Positions 50,252 through 58,343 of a stretch of DNA of 64,000 bases are shown piece after piece. The stretch spans positions 1-64,000 of the forward strand of contig JBAZSL010000004.1 in NCBI GenBank assembly GCA_041662445.1, given 5' to 3'. The first letter of the stretch is position 1. Every line of letters begins with the position of its first letter. Source of the DNA: UASB124 sp041662445 (GTDB lineage: Bacteria; Babelota; Babeliae; Babelales; RVW-14). The notes beneath the pieces are model-generated. The model was not told the origin of the DNA, did not search any database, and saw nothing but the letters and a program-made list of their open reading frames with translations. The position numbers and the translations under genes are program-made.

Positions 50252-51304
50252 TTAGAAAGGTCGCTTTGCCTCACACATCCCGCAGGTAGCTCGAGTGTTG
50301 CTGTTAAGATAGGTACAGCTTGGACAAGCCCATTCAGGGACCTGTACAGGTGCTGGCACATGGACTGGATCCTTGTGTTCTTCCGCGGCTGGCCTTTGTG
50401 GCTGTTTCACTTCCTGGCCTGATTTTTCCAATAGAGCTTCGATTACTGCTTTCTTAACTTTTGCATCGCTTATGTTTTCTTCTACGCTACCACGCAGCCG
50501 CGCATGAGTATCACCTTGGTGGCACGTTGGGCAGCAACCAGCATGTACATAACGCAAATAATTAGCTTTACACGTAGGGCAAAAAACTTCTTCTTTTAAT
50601 ATCCCCTCGTTACGTGCAATATCTTCATTTATCTTGGCAAGGTTGTATTGCAAAACATCCACTGTACATGAACTCATTAAAGCCTCATAAGAAATCTTTT
50701 CTAGAAGTTTTTTAGCTTCTACTAAATACGCTGCGTCTTGGAGCCTCACCCCTTTGTCAACCACGGCACGTTCTAACTCTTTTATTATTATATCGTATGG
50801 TGAATGGTACATCTGCGTTGTTGCATCGTATATTGTATGGTACTTAGTCTTACTATAAATCAACCGCGCTATTTCTTCCCGCCCTTTTTTTATTTTGTCT
50901 GGTATTCGGTACATTGTTATTTTCCTCAATATCTCAGCCAAAGCTATATCATTGAGATATGGGATGAATAGCTTTAATACATCACATTGGCAATGGATTG
51001 CTGCGCTTTGCCAGGCAGTCGCTATGATCGGCTCTTTTGTGTTTGGATCTTTTTCATTCGGATCAAACAACCCAATACGACGCGTGATTTCAACATCAGG
51101 AAGACCTTCTATCAACGTCTTAACAACACCAACCTCTCCTGCTCGAACAGCCGTGCGAAGATCGCTTCGTATTTTTTCATCTTTAGGGTCTGTAACTGGT
51201 GTACGCCCATACTCGTCAGCATCCGGCACTTTCTGTACCGCAGAACAGAACGGCACCATTGTCATACCGAGGGAAACAACCAACATTACATGTAGATAAC
51301 GCAT
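50252..51304 (-). CDS. Secreted ankyrin-like protein with zinc ribbon and NZF finger
   Basis: A 350-residue protein. ATG 51304 follows AAAGGAG; a longer frame has no site. The parts are a signal peptide (VMLVVSLGMTMVPFCSA), a degenerate ankyrin-like region (RSDLRTAVRAGEVGVVKTLI to about residue 130), a helical middle, a four-Cys zinc ribbon (CPTCKANYLRYVHAGCCPTC) and a terminal RanBP2/NZF-type finger, W325-x-C327-x2-C330-x10-C341-x2-C344, with the Thr331-Tyr332 pair and Asn334. NZF fingers carrying Thr-Phe at that position bind ubiquitin. It is the best case here for a host-directed protein; the role is inferred. Confidence 0.78.
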   Translation of the reverse strand: MRYLHVMLVVSLGMTMVPFCSAVQKVPDADEYGRTPVTDPKDEKIRSDLRTAVRAGEVGVVKTLIEGLPDVEITRRIGLFDPNEKDPNTKEPIIATAWQSAAIHCQCDVLKLFIPYLNDIALAEILRKITMYRIPDKIKKGREEIARLIYSKTKYHTIYDATTQMYHSPYDIIIKELERAVVDKGVRLQDAAYLVEAKKLLEKISYEALMSSCTVDVLQYNLAKINEDIARNEGILKEEVFCPTCKANYLRYVHAGCCPTCHQGDTHARLRGSVEENISDAKVKKAVIEALLEKSGQEVKQPQRPAAEEHKDPVHVPAPVQVPEWACPSCTYLNSNTRATCGMCEAKRPF

Positions 51305-51410
51305 CTTATCTCCTTTCTCAATAAACCTACCAACACAACATATGGCAAGGTTACGCAGAGAGAAGACACAAAGCACAAGGGTTTTGTAAAAAAAGAGACT
51401 TGGGGGATAT

Positions 51411-52088
51411 TTAAAGAGCTTCACAGTCCCTGAGAAAAATTTTTTTATAGGCATCATAAGCACGCCCCGCCATAGTGCTGTAGCTCAAATCATCCGTCAT
51501 TACACGTTGATCATTCGGTAAAATTGTATTCAAAAGGATCATCATGCGTCCTGCCACCAACCGAATCATTTTTAAATCGGTTACCTCCTGCCCTTTTTTT
51601 GTAATCAAACCTACAAAAACTTCAAGCACTATCATGACACTTGCAAAGTAGATCTCCTTTGAACCAAGCCATTGAATCAATTGCTCGGTGACATTGAAAG
51701 CCATCTCATTAAAATTTTGTGGATCGGGAGATAGAAATGCAACTTCGCTCAAACGAAGGTGAAGTTCTTTTGCCTGTGGTAATGTAACCGTCCCCTTCAG
51801 TATTTTGAAATACGCACAGAAACGCTCGGTAATGAATGCATCAAGATCATCAGGGCAAGGATTTTCCTCGCCCGATGTTGTCGCGAGATTTTGAATACAT
51901 GAAACAAGTTGGTCGAGATCACTTTCAAATAATACGGCCCCTGCAGGAGAACCTAAGATTGATTTACAAATCGTTTTCCTGTTGGCTAAACGGCTCAAAT
52001 ATGGTGTCGGCTTCATGTCCATCGCACCAAGCGATGAAAGGCCCAAGAAAATTATACCCATATACAACATGCTTCGTAGCATTTTCAT
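51411..52088 (-). CDS. Secreted protein, paralogous pair member 1
   Basis: A 225-residue protein with a signal peptide (LYMGIIFLGLSSLGAMD). It shares a fold-scale pattern with the next gene: ICKSILGSPAGAVLFESDLD vs ICKKILRFDVWAGLLAEDLD, then ERFCAYFKILKGTVTLPQAK vs ARFCKCFMHLKGCVTLPDAQ, and a late QLIQWLGSKEIYFASVMIVL vs QLPQWLGAKKMQVASVLVAV. All-helical; no known family. AGGGGAC precedes the ATG. It is the downstream gene of the pair on the minus strand, with 190 bases between. Confidence 0.65.
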   Translation of the reverse strand: MKMLRSMLYMGIIFLGLSSLGAMDMKPTPYLSRLANRKTICKSILGSPAGAVLFESDLDQLVSCIQNLATTSGEENPCPDDLDAFITERFCAYFKILKGTVTLPQAKELHLRLSEVAFLSPDPQNFNEMAFNVTEQLIQWLGSKEIYFASVMIVLEVFVGLITKKGQEVTDLKMIRLVAGRMMILLNTILPNDQRVMTDDLSYSTMAGRAYDAYKKIFLRDCEAL

Positions 52089-52281
52089 CGTGGTCGTCCC
52101 CTATGTAAGTAGTTATTTTTCACGCTTCTTAAACATTACCTACAACCACCCCTTTTTTTAAGATATGAAAGAAAATTTATAGGAAACTGTAAAGATACTC
52201 ATAAAAATTTCTACGTAAAGAACATTTGTAAGGGCGCCCCCAATTGAACGCCCTTGTTGAAAAACAAAATTTCGAAAAATT

Positions 52282-53064
52282 TTATATTCCCTTAGAGACT
52301 TTCTCATATGCCTCAAAAGCACGCTTCGCGAGAGGCTGATCATCTTGAAAAATCGCGGCTACAAGCATCGCTATGCGCAGCATTCCCAGTTGCATCATCT
52401 CTCTGTCAGATATGCGTTGCATACTCATACACACCACATTTTCAACTGCAACTAACACGCTTGCAACTTGCATCTTTTTCGCGCCAAGCCATTGAGGCAA
52501 TTGCATAATTGCTTTGTACACTAAAGCATCATTAACATCATCATCAGGATCGATTGTTGATGGGGCGGAGTCTGATGATTGGCTTGAAGTTGATTGACTG
52601 GGTACTGAGCCTGTCGATGATGCCGCAAATGAGCTTGATGAAGATGCGTCCGATGCTGAGGATATTGATGATGGCACTGTTTTTGGAGCAAACATATTAA
52701 AACGATCCATAAGTGTTTGGGCATCGGGCAATGTAACGCACCCTTTAAGATGCATGAAGCATTTACAGAAACGCGCAGTAACGACTTCATCACATAACTC
52801 TCGGCCCTCGCCAAACTGCTCTGCTTTTCCCATTTTAGTCGCAAGATCTAAAGTAAATGATGTTAGTGCATCAAGATCTTCTGCCAACAATCCAGCCCAA
52901 ACATCAAAACGCAAGATTTTTTTACAAATCTCCATCCTCTTGCCAGCTATGCGATATCGGGGATCTTGATTCAATCTCTCTTCAAGCCCTTCAAACATTG
53001 CACCAAGTGATGAAATTGCAAAGAACACTGCGCTCGCACATACAACGCTTCGCAAAACTTTCAT
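52282..53064 (-). CDS. Secreted protein, paralogous pair member 2, with Ser-rich linker
   Basis: A 260-residue paralogue of the preceding gene with a signal peptide (VVCASAVFFAISSLGAM). ATG 53064 follows GAAGGGA. The conserved parts are listed there. Between them, residues ~140-180 hold a Ser/Ala-rich linker (SSISSASDASSSSSFAAS, then SVPSQSTSSQSSDSAPS) absent from member 1. Such linkers are flexible and often modified in eukaryotic surroundings. Function unknown. Confidence 0.65.
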   Translation of the reverse strand: MKVLRSVVCASAVFFAISSLGAMFEGLEERLNQDPRYRIAGKRMEICKKILRFDVWAGLLAEDLDALTSFTLDLATKMGKAEQFGEGRELCDEVVTARFCKCFMHLKGCVTLPDAQTLMDRFNMFAPKTVPSSISSASDASSSSSFAASSTGSVPSQSTSSQSSDSAPSTIDPDDDVNDALVYKAIMQLPQWLGAKKMQVASVLVAVENVVCMSMQRISDREMMQLGMLRIAMLVAAIFQDDQPLAKRAFEAYEKVSKGI

Positions 53065-53082
53065 TATTATTCCCTTCTTCAT

Positions 53083-53327
53083 TCAATTTTTTTCAGCTAA
53101 ATGTATATCGCTTTGATCTGAAATCATTCATGCGTTTTTAAGCCTCATTCAATAAGAAAGCCCTTTCTTTTAAAAGACAAACAAATTTTATGAACAAAAC
53201 TAAATGAATGTACCCGTAAAAATTTATATGTAAAAAATTTTGAGTTTTCATGTGCTCTTTTTTTCCGTAGTATTACCTATTGTTATCTACAGAATGCTTT
53301 TTTTAAATTGATGTATAGGGAGTTGCT
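53083..53327. other. Divergent AT-rich intergenic region
   Basis: About 245 bases, strongly AT-rich, between the paralogous pair (minus) and the leader-family genes (plus). No gene is visible; promoters for both directions must lie here, and AGGGAG precedes the ATG at 53328. Confidence 0.3.
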
Positions 53328-54314
53328 ATGAAGAAACCTACACAATCATTTCTTTTTGTTCTCCTATTGCTTGGCGGATTTTCTCTGCAACACAACGCAA
53401 CTCAAGCCATGCTCTCTCCTGCTGATGGCTTTGATGAGGCTCCAAAAGGTTTTGACCGCTTGCATACATGGTTCTTGTCGTTGATACATCATGATGCAGC
53501 ACAGCCTGAAAATGAGGCTCCGCTTGATTTTAATGAACATGGATACACAGACCTTCATCGAGCTGCAATCAAATGCAACATTAATAGAGTAAAGCAACTT
53601 TTGGAGGAGGGGGTGGTGGTCGACGCAAGAGACGCACATGGGCGAACCGCACTCCATTATGCAGTGATGGAAAAATGCATAGCGAATGAAGATAAACGGT
53701 ATGATATGATACGGCTTCTTCTTGTTCATGAGGCAAATCCAATGTTGCAAGATATGGATGGCAAAACAGCATTACATCATATATATACCCCGGGCCATGA
53801 AGCATTCGATCAGAATGAAGGAATTAAGGAGCTTCTTGGAACATATAAGCAGCGGGCGCCAGGCTTTTACCGCATGATAGAAAAACCACTCAGCAAACCC
53901 TCTTTTTTCAACACTTTTGCTGAAATACGACGTAAACGGTATGCGCAGCAATGGTTTGAGATAACAAAATTGCTTACTGCTGAAATATTCTTACGGGTTG
54001 CACAAAGGCTTGATGCGCTGAGTACCCCATTTCCGGCCGAAATTGGCAAGCTCATAAACAGTTATGACACTCCACTTGATATACAAGATAATGATGGAAA
54101 CACCGTACTCATATTGGCAGCACGCCATGGCGATGCTGCGATTGTACGCCTTCTGGTTGCTGCCGGAGCCACTATAGAAATAAAAAATGATGCTGGAAAC
54201 GATGTATTTGGTGAGATTGAACAGGCCTTGCTTGATCCTGAGGAGAAGGCAGTAGTGCTAGCGGCACTAAATACTCCGGTACTTGAAAGAGTAAAAAGGT
54301 TGGAAGGGGTCTAA
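53328..54314 (+). CDS. Leader-family secreted ankyrin protein 1
   Basis: A 328-residue protein. It starts with the leader shared by the next two genes: signal peptide (SFLFVLLLLGGFSLQHNATQ) then the module AMLSPADGFDEAPKGFDRLH. Ankyrin repeats follow at about 68-97 (GYTDLHRAAIKCNINRVKQL), 99-130 (GRTALHYAVMEKCIANEDKR) and near 250-280 (GNTVLILAARHGDAAIVRLL). The C-terminus EKAVVLAALNTPVLERVKRL is also found as a broken tail in the next gene. It overlaps the next gene by one base (TAATG). Confidence 0.82.
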   Translation: MKKPTQSFLFVLLLLGGFSLQHNATQAMLSPADGFDEAPKGFDRLHTWFLSLIHHDAAQPENEAPLDFNEHGYTDLHRAAIKCNINRVKQLLEEGVVVDARDAHGRTALHYAVMEKCIANEDKRYDMIRLLLVHEANPMLQDMDGKTALHHIYTPGHEAFDQNEGIKELLGTYKQRAPGFYRMIEKPLSKPSFFNTFAEIRRKRYAQQWFEITKLLTAEIFLRVAQRLDALSTPFPAEIGKLINSYDTPLDIQDNDGNTVLILAARHGDAAIVRLLVAAGATIEIKNDAGNDVFGEIEQALLDPEEKAVVLAALNTPVLERVKRLEGV

Positions 54315-54967
54315 TGAAGAACGCACAATCTTTTCTTTTTATTCTCTTATTGCTTGGCGGATTTTCTGTGCCCTACAACACAACTCAAGCCATGCTCTCT
54401 CCCGCAGACGGCCTTGAGGCTCCCAAAAGTTTTGGCCGCTTTTGCAATATATGCACACGACTCTGGTTATGGATAGACAAGAACGGACCTCTTTTTGACG
54501 CTATTGAAAATAATGATAGTGGGGCTATAAAAGCCTTTATTGAAAGTGGCGCTAACCTGAATACCCAGGGAGACGGCGGAGTGACTGCGCTCATGGTAGC
54601 TGGACATTCTAAGACTGAGCCTTCTATTATGCAGCTTCTTCTTGAGGCAGAAGCCAACCCTAATCTTCAAAATGACAATGGGGTAACAGCCCTTCATGTG
54701 GCTGCCAACGAATTAAATTGCGAAAAAATAAAACTTCTTCTTGCTCATGGCGCTGACCCAACGATTCAAACTAAATCCGGACTCACGGTGCTGCCTTTTT
54801 TGAAAGCGATCGCTTATGGATTAGTGGTCCCCACCGCTAATGGAGTAATTTATAAAGAAATTGAGTACACAGAGTTTAAGCTTATTATTACGGATCAAGG
54901 GGCATTGATGTATGACCAACAATCTTACGAAACAGCCAAATTGCCCGTTCATGTAATAAGAAACTGA
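54314..54967 (+). CDS. Leader-family secreted ankyrin protein 2
   Basis: A 217-residue protein with the same leader (SFLFILLLLGGFSVPYNTTQ, AMLSPADGLEAPKSFGRF) and three ankyrin repeats (FDAIENNDSGAIKAFIESGA; GVTALMVAGHSKTEPSIMQL; GVTALHVAANELNCEKIKLL). After ISYNTDRG-like C-terminal sequence it stops at 54965. The DNA beyond (54972-55076), in another frame, encodes a tail like that of gene 1, so a frameshift or fusion has cut or altered its C-terminus. It is probably still expressed as a shorter protein. Confidence 0.75.
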   Translation: MKNAQSFLFILLLLGGFSVPYNTTQAMLSPADGLEAPKSFGRFCNICTRLWLWIDKNGPLFDAIENNDSGAIKAFIESGANLNTQGDGGVTALMVAGHSKTEPSIMQLLLEAEANPNLQNDNGVTALHVAANELNCEKIKLLLAHGADPTIQTKSGLTVLPFLKAIAYGLVVPTANGVIYKEIEYTEFKLIITDQGALMYDQQSYETAKLPVHVIRN

Positions 54968-54971
54968 AATT

Positions 54972-55076
54972 GTGCGGCACGCAGTCCAAGCTGCGGTGCT
55001 AGCGGTATTAAATATTCCGGTACTTGAAATAATCAAGAAGTTAAGAGCTGAAATCAAAGAAGTTGAAGGAAACTAA
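54972..55076 (+). pseudogene. Orphan C-terminal tail matching leader-family protein 1
   Basis: This 35-codon frame reads HAVQAAVLAVLNIPVLEIIK then KLRAEIKEVEGN and stops one base before the next ATG. It matches AVVLAALNTPVLERVKRLEG at the end of the gene at 53328, but is out of frame with the gene at 54314. It is a leftover of the original 3' end. Confidence 0.65.
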
Positions 55077-56227
55077 TGAAGAAACTTACACGATCGTTTC
55101 TTTTCGTTCTCTTATTGCTTGGCGGAATTTCTATACCCTACAACACAACTCAAGCCATGCTCTCTCCCGCAGACGGCCTTGAGGCTCCCAAAAGTTTTGG
55201 GCACTTGTATGCATGGGCTTCTTCTTGGATGAGTGGTAATGCAGCACAGGCCGATATTGATGAAGGACCGGCAGCTAAAAGGCCTCGTATCGAAGCGCCA
55301 GAAAGCAAAGAACAGGAGATTGTAACCCCGCGATTGCTTCCTCTTTTCGGTACCATAAGCATTGATGAACTCAAAGCAAAATACCTGGGCGATGTTGATG
55401 AACAGAGATGCATTTTTGCCTGTGATTTCCGCATAAAAGATATTGAAAAGGCACAAAAAATTGATGGCGGGTATATGTCTGGCAACATTATCAACATTGA
55501 TCACCATGCACCCATCCAAAGCATGATGTCATTTGTTACTGCAACAAGTTTAGCGATTGATTATATACTAGCGTATGGTGATATTCCCCACGATGCTCTT
55601 GTACTCATCAACCATACCGATTGTGATAGTATTTTATCGTCGCTAATTATATGTGGAATCCTTCTCCCTGATGGAATATTTGCACAGGCGGCAGAATCTG
55701 CAGACCATACCGGACAAGAAAATGATATTGCCGATCTTTTACAAGCGATTGCCCCCAAAAGAGATCTAAATTATTCTCGTCGCAATTTATTAAAACTTCT
55801 CGCACACGAAGCACTCGATAAAGATGCTGAAATATTGCTACAAGAACGACGTGCGGAGCGAATTTTTGCACACAACCTCATAGCAACAGGCAAGTTAGAG
55901 CAGCACAATCATGTAACGTTTCTTCAGCTTTCTGGCGATCAGAATGTTGACATTCAGCTTTTAATTGGTCTACTTCCCAAGGCAGAAATAATCATGACTG
56001 CACGGCCAATGCCCGATAATCCTTCGCTTATTGGTATAAAAATCATGTGCGGTGCAGTAGCTCCTATCGGGCTCTATCTCAATAAAATTGGGCTACCCGA
56101 TGGATTTGATGGACGATGGGATGCGGTAAGCAATAAGCGCGCAGGCGCAACAAGGCGCTCGCCACTGGATTATATCGACATGATTAATACGTACATAGAT
56201 AAAGAATTCAGACCTGCTAAAAATTAA
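55076..56227 (+). CDS. Leader-family secreted protein with DHH-phosphoesterase-like body
   Basis: A 383-residue protein with the same leader (SFLFVLLLLGGISIPYNTTQ, AMLSPADGLEAPKSFGHL), then a short basic-acidic link containing PAAKRPRIE (residues 65-73), almost the c-Myc nuclear localisation signal. The body has DHH-family features: NIINIDHHAP, VLINHTDCDSILSSL and IFAQAAESADHTGQ supply His and Asp residues for metal binding, and a second domain follows (GRWDAVSNKRAGATRRSPLD at the end). DHH enzymes cleave phosphodiesters such as cyclic dinucleotides or short RNA. Body family is moderately sure; nuclear targeting is inferred. Confidence 0.7.
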   Translation: MKKLTRSFLFVLLLLGGISIPYNTTQAMLSPADGLEAPKSFGHLYAWASSWMSGNAAQADIDEGPAAKRPRIEAPESKEQEIVTPRLLPLFGTISIDELKAKYLGDVDEQRCIFACDFRIKDIEKAQKIDGGYMSGNIINIDHHAPIQSMMSFVTATSLAIDYILAYGDIPHDALVLINHTDCDSILSSLIICGILLPDGIFAQAAESADHTGQENDIADLLQAIAPKRDLNYSRRNLLKLLAHEALDKDAEILLQERRAERIFAHNLIATGKLEQHNHVTFLQLSGDQNVDIQLLIGLLPKAEIIMTARPMPDNPSLIGIKIMCGAVAPIGLYLNKIGLPDGFDGRWDAVSNKRAGATRRSPLDYIDMINTYIDKEFRPAKN

Positions 56228-56281
56228 AAGCCCCAGCCGCACCGAATTTGAGCAGCTGCGGTCATCATCGAAAGCCACTTC

Positions 56282-56443
56282 TCATGCTCTTGCATAAAGC
56301 ACCTTACCGTCCCTTTTAATTTTATATTCGAGCGTAGTTATTTCATTTGATCTGCGATCGAATACTTCTTTGGTGTGAACGATAATATCCTTGGATATAT
56401 CTTCAAGACCGCGTAGTGCTCCATATCCAGGGATTAAGGGTAT
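56282..56443 (-). pseudogene. Remnant of a nucleotidyltransferase gene (C-terminus)
   Basis: A 53-codon frame without a start codon reads ALRGLEDISKDIIVHTKEVF, then DRRSNEITTLEYKIKRDGKV and LYARA. It matches the C-terminal part usual in MNT-type nucleotidyltransferases (xDIIVxTxEE...IxxEGxVLY). The GS-x10-D-x-D catalytic half is absent upstream, where a stop codon and tRNA genes follow. No partner HEPN gene is near. The remaining DNA between 56228 and 56539 shows nothing else. Confidence 0.6.
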
Positions 56444-56539
56444 TTAGCGGGCGCTTGAACCTTTTATGAACAAAAAGTGATTTTTTTAAAGAAACTGGCC
56501 TGCCATACGAAGCCAGGAGCCGTAGGTGACGGCGTAGTA

Positions 56540-56612
56540 TGGAGGCAAGCGGATTCGAACCGCTGACCTTCCGCTTGCAAAGCGGACGCTCTACCAACTG
56601 AGCTATGCCCCC
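56540..56612 (-). tRNA. tRNA-Ala (anticodon TGC), CCA not encoded
   Basis: A 73-base cloverleaf on the minus strand: acceptor GGGGGCA/TGCCTCC containing the G3-U70 pair that marks alanine tRNAs, D arm AGCTCAGTTGGTAGAGC, anticodon loop TTTGCAA (TGC), T loop GGTTCGAATCC, discriminator A. No CCA follows. tRNA-Ile lies 12 bases away on the same strand. Confidence 0.95.
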
Positions 56613-56624
56613 GAAGATTTTCAA

Positions 56625-56698
56625 TGGGCCCAAGTCGACTCGAACGACTGACCTCCCCGTTATCAGCGGGGTGCTCTAACCAACTGAGCTATGGGCCC
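56625..56698 (-). tRNA. tRNA-Ile (anticodon GAT), CCA not encoded
   Basis: A 74-base cloverleaf on the minus strand: acceptor GGGCCCA/TGGGCCC, D arm AGCTCAGTTGGTTAGAGC, anticodon loop CTGATAA (GAT), T loop CGTTCGAGTCG, discriminator A. Ile then Ala is the order usual in 16S-23S rRNA spacers, but no rRNA is nearby. Confidence 0.95.
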
Positions 56699-56960
56699 TC
56701 GTTTATGTCAAAAACACTGATCCAATGCGTAATTTTAATTAATAACGTGAAAATTATATCGATATTTGGCCAGTGTTGCAAGCTAAAATTAACTGGTATA
56801 ACGGGCCCATTTCAACATCATATGGCTTTATAGTATCCAATCGATGCGTTTCATCGCAAGTATTTGCTCATGAACACTGCAAAAGCATTGACTGTAATGA
56901 CCCAATTCACGTACGCTAAAAGAGTAAATAGCCCGTAAATAAGGACTGAAAGGGGTGGAA
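56699..56960. other. Intergenic region upstream of small basic protein gene
   Basis: About 260 bases between the divergent tRNA genes and the gene at 56961. No coding frame or hairpin of note. It should hold the tRNA promoter (minus) and that of the following gene; AAGGGGTGGAA lies before the ATG. Confidence 0.3.
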
Positions 56961-57161
56961 ATGGGAAAGACATTGAGGGTCGAGGACCTTGAACAACATC
57001 ATCCGGACACCGATGAACTTGCCGATAAAGACTGGAAACATACAAAAACAGGCAAAAACACCAGAACGCGTCGTAGCGCCAACGTAATTCGCAAATTCTT
57101 TAGCGGGACACGAACCATCGCAAATAATAACCAGAGCCAACAAGGACGCCGTAAAGTTTAG
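56961..57161 (+). CDS. Small charged protein, unknown function
   Basis: A 66-residue protein, ATG 56961 after AAGGGGTGG. The first half is acidic (TLRVEDLEQHHPDTDELADK), the second basic and Asn/Gln/Arg-rich (RTRRSANVIRKFFSGTRTIA, QSQQGRRKV). It is likely flexible and could bind nucleic acid. No family is recognised and it is too short for a firm judgement. The next gene, prfB, starts 84 bases later. Confidence 0.5.
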   Translation: MGKTLRVEDLEQHHPDTDELADKDWKHTKTGKNTRTRRSANVIRKFFSGTRTIANNNQSQQGRRKV

Positions 57162-57245
57162 CTTTTCCACTATTAAGCTGGGCGTGCTATACTTCACGTT
57201 AGCGCTTGTAAATACTTATCATTCTCAACGTTAAACGTGGTGTCC

Positions 57246-58340
57246 ATGCTTTTTGACGAATTACAAGAACAACTCAGAAACACTCAAACCGATGTCATCG
57301 CAATCCGCTCGTTTTGGCAGCAAACAAAGCTTGATGAAAAATTTGCTGATCTTGACAAGTTGGTTAACGATCCTGATTTCTGGAAGCATCCTGAACGAGA
57401 TGCCATTATTGCCGAACACCGCAAACTTAAAGTCATGGTTGAAGATTATCACGCCATTGATAAAAACTACGGCGATTCCCTTGAACTTCTCGAAATATTT
57501 AAAGATAACGATGTAGAGCTCGCCAATCTTGCCAAAGAAATTACGGCATTGTGTTCCCGAATCGCTCATTTCAAACTTAATCTCCTCTTGAGCGAAGAAA
57601 ATGACGCCAAAAATTGTTATTTAAGCATTAATGCCGGCGCAGGCGGTACCGAATCACAAGACTGGGCACAAATGCTCCTCCGCATGTACCTCCGGTTCTG
57701 TGAACGGGAAAACTTTAATGTAAGCGTCTTGGACTGCCAAAGCGGTGAATCGGCTGGCATAAAATCTGCCACTCTTTACGTTAAAGGCACAAACACCTTC
57801 GGCCTTTTAAAAACAGAGAATGGCATCCATCGCCTCGTACGCATATCCCCTTTTGACGCCAACAAACGTCGCCACACATCATTTGCCGCCGTTACGGTAA
57901 TCCACGAAGCCGAAGATGAAAAGATTGATATAAACGAAACTGATCTTCGCATTGACACCTTCCGTGCAGGTGGTGCCGGTGGCCAACACGTTAATAAAAC
58001 TGAATCGGCAATACGTATCACGCACATACCAAGTGGGATCGTTGTTCAGTGCCAAAACGAACGCTCTCAAGGTCAGAATAAGCAGCTCGCCCTTAAAATG
58101 CTTAAAGCGCGTCTTCTGCAAAAACAGGAAGACGAGAAAAAAGCACGCGAAGATGCCAAAGAAAAGAAAAAAATTGAGTGGGGCTCTCAGATCCGCTCAT
58201 ATGTTCTGCATCCGTACAAAATGGTCAAAGATCACCGCACTGATTTAGAATCACCGCGTCCCGACGATGTGCTTGACGGTGATCTGATGCCATTTATCGA
58301 AAAAACACTTCTCGCAACGGCGCAACAAAAGAATATATAA
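57246..58340 (+). CDS. prfB: Peptide chain release factor 2
   Basis: RF2 recognises UAA and UGA stop codons and triggers peptide release. The 364-residue protein has the RF2 tripeptide SPF (201-203, in RLVRISPFDANKRRHTSF) and the universal GGQ (245-247, in AGGAGGQHVNKTESA). ATG 57246 is used; a GTG at 57237 or 57240 is possible. Many prfB genes need a +1 frameshift at an in-frame UGA near codon 26; here the frame is continuous, so that control is absent. It ends 3 bases before tilS. Confidence 0.96.
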   Translation: MLFDELQEQLRNTQTDVIAIRSFWQQTKLDEKFADLDKLVNDPDFWKHPERDAIIAEHRKLKVMVEDYHAIDKNYGDSLELLEIFKDNDVELANLAKEITALCSRIAHFKLNLLLSEENDAKNCYLSINAGAGGTESQDWAQMLLRMYLRFCERENFNVSVLDCQSGESAGIKSATLYVKGTNTFGLLKTENGIHRLVRISPFDANKRRHTSFAAVTVIHEAEDEKIDINETDLRIDTFRAGGAGGQHVNKTESAIRITHIPSGIVVQCQNERSQGQNKQLALKMLKARLLQKQEDEKKAREDAKEKKKIEWGSQIRSYVLHPYKMVKDHRTDLESPRPDDVLDGDLMPFIEKTLLATAQQKNI

Positions 58341-58343
58341 ACC

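Noticed and set aside
57246..57330. Programmed +1 frameshift in prfB
   Set aside because: The start ATGCTTTTTGAC looked like the CTTTGAC signal, but there is no in-frame TGA and the frame is open to the normal stop.
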